Below are positions 41,617 to 51,039 of a DNA stretch of 64,000 nucleotides, one piece after another (position 1 is the stretch's first letter; each line of letters opens with the position of its first letter). Made by a program: the position numbers and the translations under genes. Source of the stretch: Pseudomonadota bacterium (lineage in GTDB: Bacteria; Pseudomonadota; Gammaproteobacteria; Steroidobacterales; Steroidobacteraceae); assembly GCA_018241525.1 (NCBI GenBank), contig JAFEDR010000010.1:558001-622000 (forward strand), in the 5' to 3' direction. The notes below the pieces were generated by a model. It was not told the origin of the DNA. It saw only the letters and a list, made by a program, of their open reading frames with translations, and did no database searches.

Positions 41617-44208
41617 CTAGATCCAGGCCCGCAGCCACCGCGGCAGGCGGTCACGCAGCATGCGCCGCGACTCCGCGGCCACCAGTCGCATCCGTGCCGG
41701 TATCGCCGCCCGCAGGCGGGCCCGCTGCGGTACGAACGGCTCCGGCACGCCGAAGTCGAGCACCCGCGGCGGCGGCGGCTCCGGCCGCTCGACGTTCGCG
41801 AAGTACGACTCGACGACACCGAATACGCACAGGATCACGAGCGGTCGTGCCACCCGCGCCGTCGGGAAGCGCTGCACGTCGGTCACGGCCGAACTGAAGA
41901 ACTCCCGGGCCCGCGCGCGCAGCGGTGCGCGCAGTGCGCGAGGCGCGTAGGCCGCCGCGAGGTGAAGCACGTGGCACTTGCGCACGTCGTGCGCCGGCCA
42001 GGTCTCGGTCGGGATCAGCACCCGGTCCAGCCACTCGTAGTACGGCCGCTCGTGCTCGAGCATCCACGCGGCATAGCGCAGCAGGCTGCTGCGGGCGTAC
42101 TCGAACGCGAAGTCGAGCTCGTCCCGTCCGCTCTTGAGCTCGAGGTACTTGCCGAGCATCTGCAGGAAGACCAGGTACGACCAGCGGCGCTCGGGCTCGT
42201 CGAGCTTGAGTGCCGCGACATCGTCATCCGGGTGGATGCAGCGGCGGATCAGCGCCTCGGCCTTGTCGAGGTAGCGGCGCTCGCCGGCGAGTACGAACGC
42301 ATCGAGCAGCGCGTTGATCGAATTGCCGGCGCCGCGGCCGGCGCGATGATAGTCGTTGCTCGCGGTCTTGCTGGCATCGCCCGTGGCGGAGGCATCGAAC
42401 AGCGCGAACAGCGTGCGTGCGCCGTCGTCCATCGCGAGCACCCAGTCCGCGAGGCCGATGACCGCGTCGCGCGCGTCTCGATCGCCGGTCAGCAGGTGGT
42501 ACTGCAGCAGGCCGGATGTGTAGTTGTGCTCGTTGCTCGGGCCGCCGCCGTAGCCGCGGTCGCTGGAGTTCCGCGCGCTGTAGGTCCGATGGGTGGCGGT
42601 GGCCGCCGGGTAGTAGTGGTCGGTGTGCCAGAAAAGGCCGCCATTGAACGCCGCCCGGTCGCCTTGCGTGTGGTAGAGGTCGATGTCGAGGACGTGCTTC
42701 GCCGCCTCGCTGCCGAGCTGCCACCAGCGGCAATCCCCGGACCGCAGGAAGTGCTGCAGCGCACCGAGCACGAAGTCGTACTGGTTGTTGTAGTGGGACG
42801 GGAACAGCGTGCCCGGCGTGCGCACCGCCTCGTGATCGGCGTAGACGTCGCCGAAGTGCCGCCAGCCGTACTCGTCGATCGCCTCCCGCTTCGCGAAGAA
42901 GCTGTCCGGACCCTCGATGATGTTGCCGACGTAGCGCAGGTAGTCGAGGTTCGCGTCGCGCGACTCGGGGACGAACCAGGCGACCGCGCCGCTCAGCGCG
43001 ACCTGCTCGGGGTTCAGGTGCACGCGAACGGGCTGCAGCCGGGCGCCGACCGACGGGCTGGCCGGCCGCCGGCCGCATTCGACGTGCGCCACGTGCCGCT
43101 TGCGTTCGCCGCCCTGCAGCTCCACCGCGGCGGACTCCCGCGGGAACAGCCCGACCTCGACCTGCTGCGCATCGGCACGCAGCGCCTTGGGGAACTCTTC
43201 CCAGAAGCCTCCAACCGCGACCGCCAGCCAGTGCTCGCCGAAGTCGGCGCGCAGCTCGGGGGTGGCGCGCTGCCCGGCATGGGTTGGGGCCGGATCGCCG
43301 CCGCTGACCCGGTAGCCGCGAAAGCGCACCGTCGGGCGATTGGCGCGATCGACGTGGTTGGGCGAATCCCAGTGCTCCCCGCCGCTCGAGTCCTGGTGGA
43401 GCAGCCAGGGCCAGGTCCCGGTGCGCAGCACCGGCATCGACGGCTCCGCGCGCAGCTCCGCGGCCTCGATTGTCGAGGCGGGTCTCAGCAGCAGCGAGCA
43501 GTCCTCGATGTCGACGGACGCCCGGTCGCCGAGGTCCCACAGGCCGCCGCCGTGGCGTGCCGGCGTCGGGTTGTGCAGCAGCACCGCCACGCGCGTGATC
43601 CCCGAGCCCGCGACGCACTCGACCTCGAGGCAGACCAGGAGCGTGCGTCCCCTCCCCGCGGCCAGCCGGCCGGTGCCCACGGCCGTGGACCGCAGGGGTC
43701 CCGCGCGCTCGATGTTCACACGCTCGAGTGCGACCAGGTGGTCGTGGCCCGCGAGCCTGAGGCGCAGCCCGCCACGCACTCGCGTGGCGCCGGTCGTGGC
43801 GTCCCGCCAGCACAACGGCCACGGGTCGCCTGAGCGCAGCTCGATCCGGGCGGCACCGGTGTCGACCATTACGGCGTCGTCGGTCGCCGTCGCCCGCACC
43901 TCGGTCGGCGGTCGCGGGACCTCGCCACGCGCAGCGGCCTCGAGGCGATACGTCTGGCGCGCGTGCGCCGCGACCGGCACCACCGCCTCGACGAGCGCCC
44001 ACTGCACGCTGCCATCCGGCCAGCGCGCGAGCGGCTCGAGCTGGCACGCGTGCCGCCGGCCAGTGCCGTCGGCCAGGACGGCATCCTGCCCCACTGGGAA
44101 GGCGCCACGCGGCAGCGGCACCCCGATCCTAAGCGGCTCCAGCCCGCGCGCAAGCCCGCACGGCTCCGCGACCTCGAAGCTCCCGGCCGACGTTGCGGAG
44201 GCACTCAC
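41617..44208 (-). CDS. RIFT-barrel / exo-rhamnogalacturonan lyase (PL26, YetA)-like protein inside the EPS operon
   Basis: Large protein of about 863 residues. The N-terminal region GVPLPRGAFP, HACQLEPLARWPDGSVQWALV matches the RIFT-barrel domain of the PcRGLX/YetA group; a middle beta-rich part holds ERVNIERAGPLRSTAV; the C-terminal half (~450-800) is an alpha/alpha toroid with DRGYGGGPSNEHNYTSGLLQYHLLTGD. That domain order resembles PL26 exo-lyases, which cleave rhamnogalacturonan; here the target would be the EPS or its precursor (inference). No convincing signal peptide is seen. The GTG at 44208 overlaps the upstream stop (GTGA) and is preferred over longer in-frame starts. Alternative: a non-catalytic or hydrolase relative. 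Confidence 0.7.
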   Translation of the reverse strand: MSASATSAGSFEVAEPCGLARGLEPLRIGVPLPRGAFPVGQDAVLADGTGRRHACQLEPLARWPDGSVQWALVEAVVPVAAHARQTYRLEAAARGEVPRPPTEVRATATDDAVMVDTGAARIELRSGDPWPLCWRDATTGATRVRGGLRLRLAGHDHLVALERVNIERAGPLRSTAVGTGRLAAGRGRTLLVCLEVECVAGSGITRVAVLLHNPTPARHGGGLWDLGDRASVDIEDCSLLLRPASTIEAAELRAEPSMPVLRTGTWPWLLHQDSSGGEHWDSPNHVDRANRPTVRFRGYRVSGGDPAPTHAGQRATPELRADFGEHWLAVAVGGFWEEFPKALRADAQQVEVGLFPRESAAVELQGGERKRHVAHVECGRRPASPSVGARLQPVRVHLNPEQVALSGAVAWFVPESRDANLDYLRYVGNIIEGPDSFFAKREAIDEYGWRHFGDVYADHEAVRTPGTLFPSHYNNQYDFVLGALQHFLRSGDCRWWQLGSEAAKHVLDIDLYHTQGDRAAFNGGLFWHTDHYYPAATATHRTYSARNSSDRGYGGGPSNEHNYTSGLLQYHLLTGDRDARDAVIGLADWVLAMDDGARTLFALFDASATGDASKTASNDYHRAGRGAGNSINALLDAFVLAGERRYLDKAEALIRRCIHPDDDVAALKLDEPERRWSYLVFLQMLGKYLELKSGRDELDFAFEYARSSLLRYAAWMLEHERPYYEWLDRVLIPTETWPAHDVRKCHVLHLAAAYAPRALRAPLRARAREFFSSAVTDVQRFPTARVARPLVILCVFGVVESYFANVERPEPPPPRVLDFGVPEPFVPQRARLRAAIPARMRLVAAESRRMLRDRLPRWLRAWI

Positions 44209-45425
44209 GAGCGGCGCTCGGCCGGGCGTGCCGGCGACGCGGCCGCGAGCAGAGCGTCCAGCGACGACAGGTTCTGCCGCCATTGGTAGTTCGACTCGAC
44301 GCAGCGGCGCGCCGCATCACCGAGCTGCGCGCGCCGGACCGGGTCGCCGAGCAGGCCGATCACGACATCCGCGAAGCGGGCATCGGTGGGCGCCACGAGA
44401 AGATCGCGCCCGGGCTCCGCCTGCAGGCCCTCGTGCGCCTCGCCGGTCGCGACCACCGCGCGCGACATCGCCATCGCCTCGAGGACCTTGTTCTGCAGGC
44501 CGCGCGCGATCCGCAGCGGCGCGACGCACACCGCCGCGCGACGTACATACTCGCGCACGTCCGGGACGCGGCCGGTCACCTGCACGCCCGGCACGGCGGC
44601 GAGTCGCTGCACCTCGGCGGTCGGCTGCGAGCCGACGATCCAGAAGCGCGCCTCCGGTACCGCCGCGCGGATGCGCGGCCAGATGTCCCGCGCGAACCAG
44701 CAGACCGCGTCCACGTTCGGCCGGTAATCCATGACGCCGGTGAACACCACCTCGGCGCCCGGGACCGGCGCGGCGGCCGCGAAGTAGTCGAGGTCGACAC
44801 CGTTGCTGACGGCGATCAACTGCCCGGTCGCGCCGCCCGGGAAGTAGTCCCGCTCCTGCGCGCTGACGACGAGCGCCGCATCGAACGAGGCGAGCACGCG
44901 TCGCTCGTATTCTGCGAGTCGCCACGCCTCGTAGCGATACACCCACGACCACGGCGGCAGCCCCTCATCGGCGTACTGGCGCCACTTGTGCGAGTCGACG
45001 TCGATGAAGTCCATCAGCCGCCGGGCGCCCTGCATCGCTGCGCCCCAGTGCCGCGACCGGAAGAGGTATTCCGCCATCGGCGACGAGAAGCAGAGGTAGG
45101 CGTCGAAGCGCTCGGCATCGACCAGCGCGTCGATCCGCTGCTGCAGTGCCGCGCTGTAGAAGTGCGCGACGCTGACGGAGCGCCGGCCGGCGAGCGCCCG
45201 GCACAGCGTCGCCACCCCGGCGCGCGGCGGGATCGGAGCGGTCGTGACGCTGCGCACCCCGGCCGGCGGGCTCGACTGGCGCTGCGCGTCCTCCGCGGAA
45301 TCGAGCGGGCACGCGACGTGCAGTTCGTGCGCGGCCGCGAGGTGCCGCAGGATGTTGAACGAGCGGATCTTGTCACCCTTGTCCGGCGGCCAGGGCAGCC
45401 GGTGGGTCAGCAGCAGGATGCGCAT
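44205..45425 (-). CDS. XrtA/PEP-CTERM-associated glycosyltransferase (stp1, TIGR03087-like)
   Basis: GT-B glycosyltransferase of 406 residues. The N-terminus MRILLLTHRLPWPPDKGDKIRSFN, the MDFIDVDSHKWRQYA block and the C-terminal LRIARGLQNKVLEAMAMSRAVVA are hallmarks of the exosortase A-associated group; the first Glu of the usual EX7E is replaced, as is typical of that group. It lies 4 bp after the FemAB-like gene and overlaps the lyase-like gene. Likely adds a sugar to the growing EPS unit. Confidence 0.9.
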   Translation of the reverse strand: MRILLLTHRLPWPPDKGDKIRSFNILRHLAAAHELHVACPLDSAEDAQRQSSPPAGVRSVTTAPIPPRAGVATLCRALAGRRSVSVAHFYSAALQQRIDALVDAERFDAYLCFSSPMAEYLFRSRHWGAAMQGARRLMDFIDVDSHKWRQYADEGLPPWSWVYRYEAWRLAEYERRVLASFDAALVVSAQERDYFPGGATGQLIAVSNGVDLDYFAAAAPVPGAEVVFTGVMDYRPNVDAVCWFARDIWPRIRAAVPEARFWIVGSQPTAEVQRLAAVPGVQVTGRVPDVREYVRRAAVCVAPLRIARGLQNKVLEAMAMSRAVVATGEAHEGLQAEPGRDLLVAPTDARFADVVIGLLGDPVRRAQLGDAARRCVESNYQWRQNLSSLDALLAAASPARPAERRS

Positions 45426-45429
45426 GGCG

Positions 45430-46542
45430 TCAGGGCAGCTTGCCGGCGATCGCCGGGCCGATCAGGTTCGCGCACCACAGCGGCAGGCGCTGCCAGACCG
45501 ACACCGCCAGCGCGTACTTCGGGTTCGCATGGTTGAGCTGCGGCAGGGCCGCCCCCTCCGGCAGCCAGTAATGCCAGTGCAGCTGGCGCGGCTCGGCACC
45601 CCACTGCAGCTTGAAGCGATAGGTGCCGCTGTCGACACTCGAGCGCCCGAAGTCGAACGCCGCGGCACCGGCCGCCTGGGCGCGCCGCAGCAGCTCCCAG
45701 TACAGCCGCATGTTGGCGGATGCTCGCTTCCCTTCCGGCGTGGCCGCGGCCCAGGGCACCTCGATGCGGTCGCCGTGCCGTACCAGGACGGCGCACGCCT
45801 GCACCACACCCGCGAGCCGCACCGTTGCGATCTCGGTGTCCGGCAACGCCGCGAGCACGGCACGGAAGAACCGCCGCGGGTACACCGGCGTACCGAGGTC
45901 ACGCATCGAGCGCGCGAACACGGCGTAGAACTCGTCGACCTGATCTTCGCGGCCCCAGCGGACCTCGACGCCCTCGCGCTCCGCCCGCCGGATCTGCGAG
46001 CGCAGCTTCGAACCCAGTTGCTTCGCAAGCGCCGCCTCGGTCGAGGGCAGCGCGAGCTCGAGGGAGACCTTGTCGAGCCGCTCCGGGAGACCGAGGCCGG
46101 CGACGGCGGCTCGGTGCCGGAGCTCGACGTGCCGCGCACCTCGGTCACGTGCCAGCGAGCTGGCCGCGGCGGCGAGCGACGCGGCAGCCGCGTCGTCCTC
46201 GGCCAGGATGCCGCCGTACGTGAAGTACGGCACCGAGACCAGGAATCTCCCGAACGCGAGGCTCGACTGCTCGACCAGCGGCAGCACGCCGCGCAGTGCC
46301 CCGCGCGGGTCGCGAACACTCGCGTAGTAGACGGGCAGGCCGAAGACGCGCTGCGCGATCGCCACCGCCGCCGCGCGGTGATAGGCGCTGCCATCAGGCC
46401 GGGCCGCGACGAACGCGTCCCAGTCGGGCGGCGCCTGCGCGGCGACCTCGGCGGTCACGCGCTGCGTCCCGTCCCGTGCCGGCTCGCCGGGGGCCGCCGG
46501 CCGACCCGCATTCGCCGGGGCTGCCGGGTCGGCGACGACCAT
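45430..46542 (-). CDS. FemAB-family protein, XrtA/PEP-CTERM system-associated (TIGR03019-like)
   Basis: GNAT-fold protein of 370 residues of the group that accompanies exosortase A EPS operons. It shows the paired FemAB architecture: VFGLPVYYASVRDPRGALRGVLPLVEQ in the first domain and GTPVYPRRFFRAVLAAL, FDFGRSSVDSGTYRFKLQWG in the second. Canonical FemABX proteins use aminoacyl-tRNA to modify peptidoglycan; the substrate of this group is unknown but is thought to be a sugar or amino-acyl group of the EPS. It follows the outer-membrane-barrel gene by 4 bp. Confidence 0.9.
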   Translation of the reverse strand: MVVADPAAPANAGRPAAPGEPARDGTQRVTAEVAAQAPPDWDAFVAARPDGSAYHRAAAVAIAQRVFGLPVYYASVRDPRGALRGVLPLVEQSSLAFGRFLVSVPYFTYGGILAEDDAAAASLAAAASSLARDRGARHVELRHRAAVAGLGLPERLDKVSLELALPSTEAALAKQLGSKLRSQIRRAEREGVEVRWGREDQVDEFYAVFARSMRDLGTPVYPRRFFRAVLAALPDTEIATVRLAGVVQACAVLVRHGDRIEVPWAAATPEGKRASANMRLYWELLRRAQAAGAAAFDFGRSSVDSGTYRFKLQWGAEPRQLHWHYWLPEGAALPQLNHANPKYALAVSVWQRLPLWCANLIGPAIAGKLP

Positions 46543-46546
46543 CGAC

Positions 46547-47905
46547 TCAATCCGCCTGCGCGGGGCCGGCCAGCGCCTTCCGGGCCAGACCGTAGCGCAG
46601 GAACAGCGCGACGCGGTCGTCGACGTAGCGGTCGGTGGCGATGTCGGAGCGGCGCTCGACCCGCTGGGCTTCGACCAGAAGCGAGAGGTGCCGGCCGAGG
46701 CCCATGCGCATGCCCGCCGTCACCACCCGGTCGTCGTAGGCGCCGGCGATGCCCGCGAGGTGCTCGTGCGCCGCGAGCACCGAGGCCGTGACCCCGAGTC
46801 GCTGGCGCACCGCATGGTCGACGCGCGCCTCGAGCTGCAGCCGGTTGCGGTTGATCGTCTGGTCCAGGTCGTGGCGTTCCTCGTAACTCGTCGCCGTCAG
46901 GTCGAAGGCCGTGCGCGGGGTGCGGTACTGCCATTGCGCCGTGCCAACTTGCGCGCGGTAGGGATCATTGCTGCGCTGGAGCGGTGGCACGATCTGGCCG
47001 CCGAGCAGGTCGCCCTGCGCATTGCGCAGCGCCGTGGCCGCGTCGAACGACTCCTGGTCGTAGGCGAGCTTCAGCTTGTTGCGCGTATTCAGCACGCGGG
47101 TCAGCTCGGCGCGGTACAGCGGCCGGGTGCCGCTTTCCCCGAGCACCTTGGTGCGAGACGCGCCGGCCGCAAACGCGAACTGCGTGCGCGCACCGCCGAC
47201 GACGTAGCGACCGTACACCGACGAGCGGTCAAAGTCCGGGTTCGCGACGTCGTCCTGGTACCGGACGCGCTCACCCTCGGCGTTCAGCGACACCGACGCG
47301 GCCGGCGACAGGTCGTGGATCAGCGCCGCCAGCACGTCGACGCGGCGATTATCCGTATTGGTGCGCTGGTAGTTGACCGTCGAGGCGAGCGCGGTCAGCA
47401 GGAATCGAGTCTGGTCCGCGACTCGCAGGTTCAGCTCCGGTCCCGTCGACAGGTAGTTCACGGTCTCGCGATTGGCCGGATTGTCCGGTGCACCGAGCAC
47501 GAGCTGCTGCTGTCCGAAGTTGTCGCGCACCACCCAGGCAAAGCGCTCCGGTACCAGCAGCGCCCGCAGCGAGCCGGTGGCGTTACCGACCGTCTCGTTC
47601 GGGTAGGCGTCGTTCAGGAACTTCAGGTACCGGACGTCGCCGGCGACCTTGACGTCGGCATACGGCCGCTGCTCGTCGACCGCGAGGTCGACGCCCGCCG
47701 CGGCGATCGTGGCGCTCTTCGGATCGTGGTCGGTGAGCGTGACGTTGTCGGTGTAGATCGCGCCGAGCGAGACACCGGCATCCGAATCCGCCAATGCCGC
47801 ACCGGCCCACATCGCTGCCGGCACCCACAGCCAGCGCAGCGAACGCCGCCCGGCCGAGCTCGCGGGGCTTCCGCGCGACGTGCGCGACTCAGGCTTCGAA
47901 TCCAT
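46547..47905 (-). CDS. Predicted outer-membrane beta-barrel protein, PEP-CTERM system-associated (TIGR03016-like)
   Basis: Protein of 452 residues with a signal sequence (WLWVPAAMWAGAALA, cleavage before DSDAG). The mature part is made of alternating hydrophobic strands ending in aromatic residues, and the C-terminal strand ends with a phenylalanine-containing VALFLRYGLARK; SLGAIYTDNVTLTD near the start is a typical opening of this group. Such barrels are standard in exosortase A EPS loci and may serve in outer-membrane export. The start at 47905 lies one base after the kinase stop; 47944 would overlap it. Confidence 0.83.
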   Translation of the reverse strand: MDSKPESRTSRGSPASSAGRRSLRWLWVPAAMWAGAALADSDAGVSLGAIYTDNVTLTDHDPKSATIAAAGVDLAVDEQRPYADVKVAGDVRYLKFLNDAYPNETVGNATGSLRALLVPERFAWVVRDNFGQQQLVLGAPDNPANRETVNYLSTGPELNLRVADQTRFLLTALASTVNYQRTNTDNRRVDVLAALIHDLSPAASVSLNAEGERVRYQDDVANPDFDRSSVYGRYVVGGARTQFAFAAGASRTKVLGESGTRPLYRAELTRVLNTRNKLKLAYDQESFDAATALRNAQGDLLGGQIVPPLQRSNDPYRAQVGTAQWQYRTPRTAFDLTATSYEERHDLDQTINRNRLQLEARVDHAVRQRLGVTASVLAAHEHLAGIAGAYDDRVVTAGMRMGLGRHLSLLVEAQRVERRSDIATDRYVDDRVALFLRYGLARKALAGPAQAD

Positions 47906-47906
47906 A

Positions 47907-48752
47907 TCAGTAATACGCCTCGGAGGTCTGGCTGGCACAATCATTGAGGATCACGCTGACGTTGCGACCGGCCGGGATGAGCTCGAGCGAGGACATCACC
48001 GCCCGCCGCGGCGTGCGGCCCGCGCGCACCACGAACAGCACCTGGCCGGCGTGGTCAATCAGCGCCCGCGCCTCGCTCGAGGAGAGCAGCGGCGGCGAAT
48101 CGAACACGATCAGGCTGCGCTCGGCGCCGGCACCAAGCGTCGCGATCAGCTGGCCCATCCGCGGGCTCGCGAGCAGCTCGGTCAGCCCTTCGCGATGCTG
48201 GCCGGCGGCCAGCACGCTCAGGCTGCCGATGTCGGTCGCGAACAACAGCGAGTTGACGTCGATCGACTCATCCTGCAGCGCATCGGCAAGGCCGGTCGCC
48301 GAACCGAGGCCGAGCAGGCTCGACAGGTCGCGCTTCGGCAGGTCCGCATCGACCAGCACCACCGACAGGCCGCGCTCGCGACTGAGGCTGAGCGCGAGGT
48401 TGAGCGCCGCGAAGGTCTTGCCGTCGCCGGAGACGGCGCTGCCGACCAGGATCGAGCGCGGTCCGTCGGCCGGGGCGTCCGGACCGTAGGCCTCGGCCAG
48501 CAGCGGCCGCTTGATCTGCCGGAACTCGTTCGCCAGCTGGCGGTCCTGGGTGGCATCGACCAGCAACCCCGCCGCATGCAGCGCCTCGCGATCGAGTCGC
48601 ATGTGGCGCTCGTAGTGGCGCGGCTTCGCGGCCACCGACGGCGCCGGGCTTGCGACGGGCGCCGCCAGCGTCGCGCGCGGCGCGCTCTGCGCCGGGGACG
48701 AGACCCCGGCGCCGGCTTTGAGCTTCGCGAGCGCGGCTTCGACGAAGTTCAT
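47907..48752 (-). CDS. Tyrosine autokinase of the XrtA-type EPS operon (CpsD/CapB-like)
   Basis: BY-kinase of 281 residues that, with the chain-length protein, controls polymer length and export. Walker A is SAVSGDGKT (105-113), Walker A' is VVLVDADLPKRDLS and Walker B IVFDSPPL. The C-terminus ends SEAYY, a short tyrosine cluster usable for autophosphorylation. The N-terminal ~100 residues are Ala/Pro-rich and lack the membrane domain of fused Wzc proteins; the separate Wzz-like protein upstream supplies that. The start overlaps its upstream neighbour by 4 bp. Confidence 0.9.
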   Translation of the reverse strand: MNFVEAALAKLKAGAGVSSPAQSAPRATLAAPVASPAPSVAAKPRHYERHMRLDREALHAAGLLVDATQDRQLANEFRQIKRPLLAEAYGPDAPADGPRSILVGSAVSGDGKTFAALNLALSLSRERGLSVVLVDADLPKRDLSSLLGLGSATGLADALQDESIDVNSLLFATDIGSLSVLAAGQHREGLTELLASPRMGQLIATLGAGAERSLIVFDSPPLLSSSEARALIDHAGQVLFVVRAGRTPRRAVMSSLELIPAGRNVSVILNDCASQTSEAYY

Positions 48753-50380
48753 GTGGACCCCGCCGACAATTGGTCAATCGTCGCCGAGATCACCATCTGA
48801 TCGCGGATCACGAGCGCCACGAAGATCACCAGCAGGCCGGCGACGCCGGCCACGAACCAGCGGCGGTCGCGCAGGCGCAGGGCCCGCAGCGCCGTCGTCA
48901 GCGGAGTGCCCACCGTGCCGATCACCTGCACCCGCGCATGCTCGGCGAGCTCCCGCGCCGAGACGTAGACGGGCTGCAGCACGTTCAGCAGGTACGCGAA
49001 GCCCGCGCCCAGCACGAGCGCGACCATCAGGATCGCGGCGTTCAGCGGGCCGCGCAGCGGTGAGACCGGCTGGAACGCCGCGGTCGGCGGCTGCACCACC
49101 TCGAAGCGCACCGAGCCCGCCTCGTCCGCCGCCTCGCCGAGCTTCGCCTTCTGCAGCCGATCGAGCATCTGCGCGTACTGCGCGCGATTGATTTCGTAGT
49201 CGCGGTTCAGGCGCGCGAGCTCCGCCTCGATCTGCGGCATGGTGCCGAGCAGGCGCCGCAGCTCGCCGACCTTCTGCTGGCGACTGGCGAGCTCCGTGCG
49301 CAGCGAGGCGACGTCGACGTCCGCCTGGTTGAGCCCGAGCTGCAGCGCCTGGTAGACGGGGTTCGCACCCGCGCCGGTCGCGACGGCGGCACCGAGATCG
49401 CCCTGCCGCAGCGCGGCGAGTTCGGCCTCCCGGCGCCGGTTCAGCTCGGCGAGCGTCGCCCGGGTCGCGATGACCTCCGGGTGCTTCTCCGTGAAGCGCA
49501 GCAGCAGCTCGTCGAGCTTCGCCTGCGTCTCGCGGATCCGGGTCGCCGTGTCACCGCCGGCGGCCGCCGCGGCACCGCCGCCGGCCGCCGGTGCGGCGGC
49601 CGGCGCGGGGGCTGCCGCCAGCGGCGCACCGCCGTGCAGCTGCCGCAGCAGCTCCGAACGCTTGGCCTCGGCCACGTGCAGCCGGTCCTCGACGCCCTTC
49701 AGCGCGTCCATCTCCGCCTGCAGGCGCGCGAAATACCCGCCGCCCTCGCCCGGCATCATGCCGATGTTCTGCTGCTTGAAGCGCGCCAGCCGGTCTTCGG
49801 AGTCGCTGAGGTGCTTCGCGTACTCCTGCACGCGCGCCTCGATGAAGCTCTGCGCGTTCGCGGAGCCCTCGCGGTTGCCACCGACCGTCTCGTCGATCAG
49901 CGTCTTCAGCAGCGTCTGCACGACGCGCAGCGCGCGCGGCCGGTTGCTGTCGTTGTAGGCCACGCTGTAGATCGTGCCGGCCGCCTCGCCCTGGGCCTCG
50001 TTGGCGGTGCGCACAGTGAGGTTGATGCGGCGCCGGAACGCGTTCAGGCGCAGCTCCCGGTCGCGGGCCTTGAGGTCCGCCTCCGACAGCAACTGCGTCT
50101 GCAGCGCAATCTTCTCGAGCTGCGGACCGGCGAGCAGCGACTGGCGGGCGTAGTTCAGGTGCTGGTTCACGTCCTGTTCGACCGCGAGGCCCGCGAGCAT
50201 CGGCTTGAGCGCGGTCTTCGTGTCGACGAACAGGCTGGCTTTGGCCTCGTAGACATCCTGCTGGAAGAACAGGAACGTCCAGCCGGCGAGCGCCAGGACC
50301 CAGGCCACGATCAGGCCCGACCAGCGGAACCGCCACGCGCCACGCGCCTCGTCCAGCGCCCTTTCGACGAGCGGATGCAT
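48749..50380 (-). CDS. Polysaccharide chain-length determinant (Wzz) protein of the XrtA-type EPS operon
   Basis: Inner-membrane protein of 543 residues with an N-terminal membrane segment (LIVAWVLALAGWTFLFF), a large periplasmic coiled-coil region with long heptad-rich helices (for example ELNRRREAELAALRQG, LASRQQKVGELRRLLG) and a second membrane segment near the C-terminus (AAILMVALVLGAGFAYLL), then another at ~515-535. This is the Wzz/GumC architecture. An Ala/Pro/Gly-rich insert lies at about 250-280. The start at 50380 matches the family N-terminus; an upstream in-frame extension lies inside the export gene. It overlaps the kinase gene by 4 bp. Confidence 0.9.
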   Translation of the reverse strand: MHPLVERALDEARGAWRFRWSGLIVAWVLALAGWTFLFFQQDVYEAKASLFVDTKTALKPMLAGLAVEQDVNQHLNYARQSLLAGPQLEKIALQTQLLSEADLKARDRELRLNAFRRRINLTVRTANEAQGEAAGTIYSVAYNDSNRPRALRVVQTLLKTLIDETVGGNREGSANAQSFIEARVQEYAKHLSDSEDRLARFKQQNIGMMPGEGGGYFARLQAEMDALKGVEDRLHVAEAKRSELLRQLHGGAPLAAAPAPAAAPAAGGGAAAAAGGDTATRIRETQAKLDELLLRFTEKHPEVIATRATLAELNRRREAELAALRQGDLGAAVATGAGANPVYQALQLGLNQADVDVASLRTELASRQQKVGELRRLLGTMPQIEAELARLNRDYEINRAQYAQMLDRLQKAKLGEAADEAGSVRFEVVQPPTAAFQPVSPLRGPLNAAILMVALVLGAGFAYLLNVLQPVYVSARELAEHARVQVIGTVGTPLTTALRALRLRDRRWFVAGVAGLLVIFVALVIRDQMVISATIDQLSAGST

Positions 50381-50382
50381 GC

Positions 50383-51039
50383 TCAGAACCGCGTCTCGGG
50401 CACGACCAGCACGTCGCCCGGCCGCAGGGCGACGTTCTGGCTCATGTCGCCCTTGTCGACCAGCTGCTCCAGTCGCACGCGGATCTCGGTCTGGTGGCCG
50501 TTCTCGACGCGCACGATTCGCGCGCGGTTGCCGGCGGCGAAGTTGCCGAGGCCGCCGGTCGCGAGCACCGCGTCGAGGACGGTCATGCCCTCGCGATAGG
50601 CGAGCGCCTGCGGCTTCAGCACCTGGCCGACCACCCGGACCTGGCTGAACACGCTCGCCGCCTGCGTGACGATCACGTTGACCTGCGGCGAACGCACGAA
50701 CTCGCCGAGCACCTGCTCGATGTCGCGGGCGAGCTGCGAGGGCGTCTTGCCCACCGCCACCATGTCCTCGACCAGCGGGGTCGAGATCTTGCCGTCGGGC
50801 CGCACCGGCACCGTCGCCGAGATCTCCGGATTGCGCCAGACGAATACCTGCAGCGTGTCCCCGGGACCGATGCGGTACTGCGGCGCGAGCGCGGCCAGCG
50901 CGGCCTGCGCCTGGACGCTGTCGCCGCCGGAAGGCGTCGGATCGGCGGCGGACGCCGGCATCGCCAGGCCCACGAGAGCGCCCAGCAGCGACAGGCACAG
51001 CACCCAGCGACGCATGGAAACCGGTGACGATCCAGACAT
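50383..51039 (-). CDS. Polysaccharide export protein of the XrtA-type EPS operon (Wza-like)
   Basis: Periplasmic/outer-membrane export protein of 218 residues. A signal peptide (WVLCLSLLGALVGLAMPASAA) ends at a signal peptidase I-type site with no lipobox. The Poly_export domain begins YRIGPGDTLQVFVWRNPEIS and VRPDGKISTPLVEDM; an SLBB domain follows (VRVVGQVLKPQALAYREGMTVLDAV; LRPGDVLVVPETRF). It is shorter than full Wza (no C-terminal helix), as usual for this group. It is the first gene of the continuous 14-gene operon. AAGGGA lies just before the start; a second ATG at 51015 is possible. Confidence 0.9.
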   Translation of the reverse strand: MSGSSPVSMRRWVLCLSLLGALVGLAMPASAADPTPSGGDSVQAQAALAALAPQYRIGPGDTLQVFVWRNPEISATVPVRPDGKISTPLVEDMVAVGKTPSQLARDIEQVLGEFVRSPQVNVIVTQAASVFSQVRVVGQVLKPQALAYREGMTVLDAVLATGGLGNFAAGNRARIVRVENGHQTEIRVRLEQLVDKGDMSQNVALRPGDVLVVPETRF

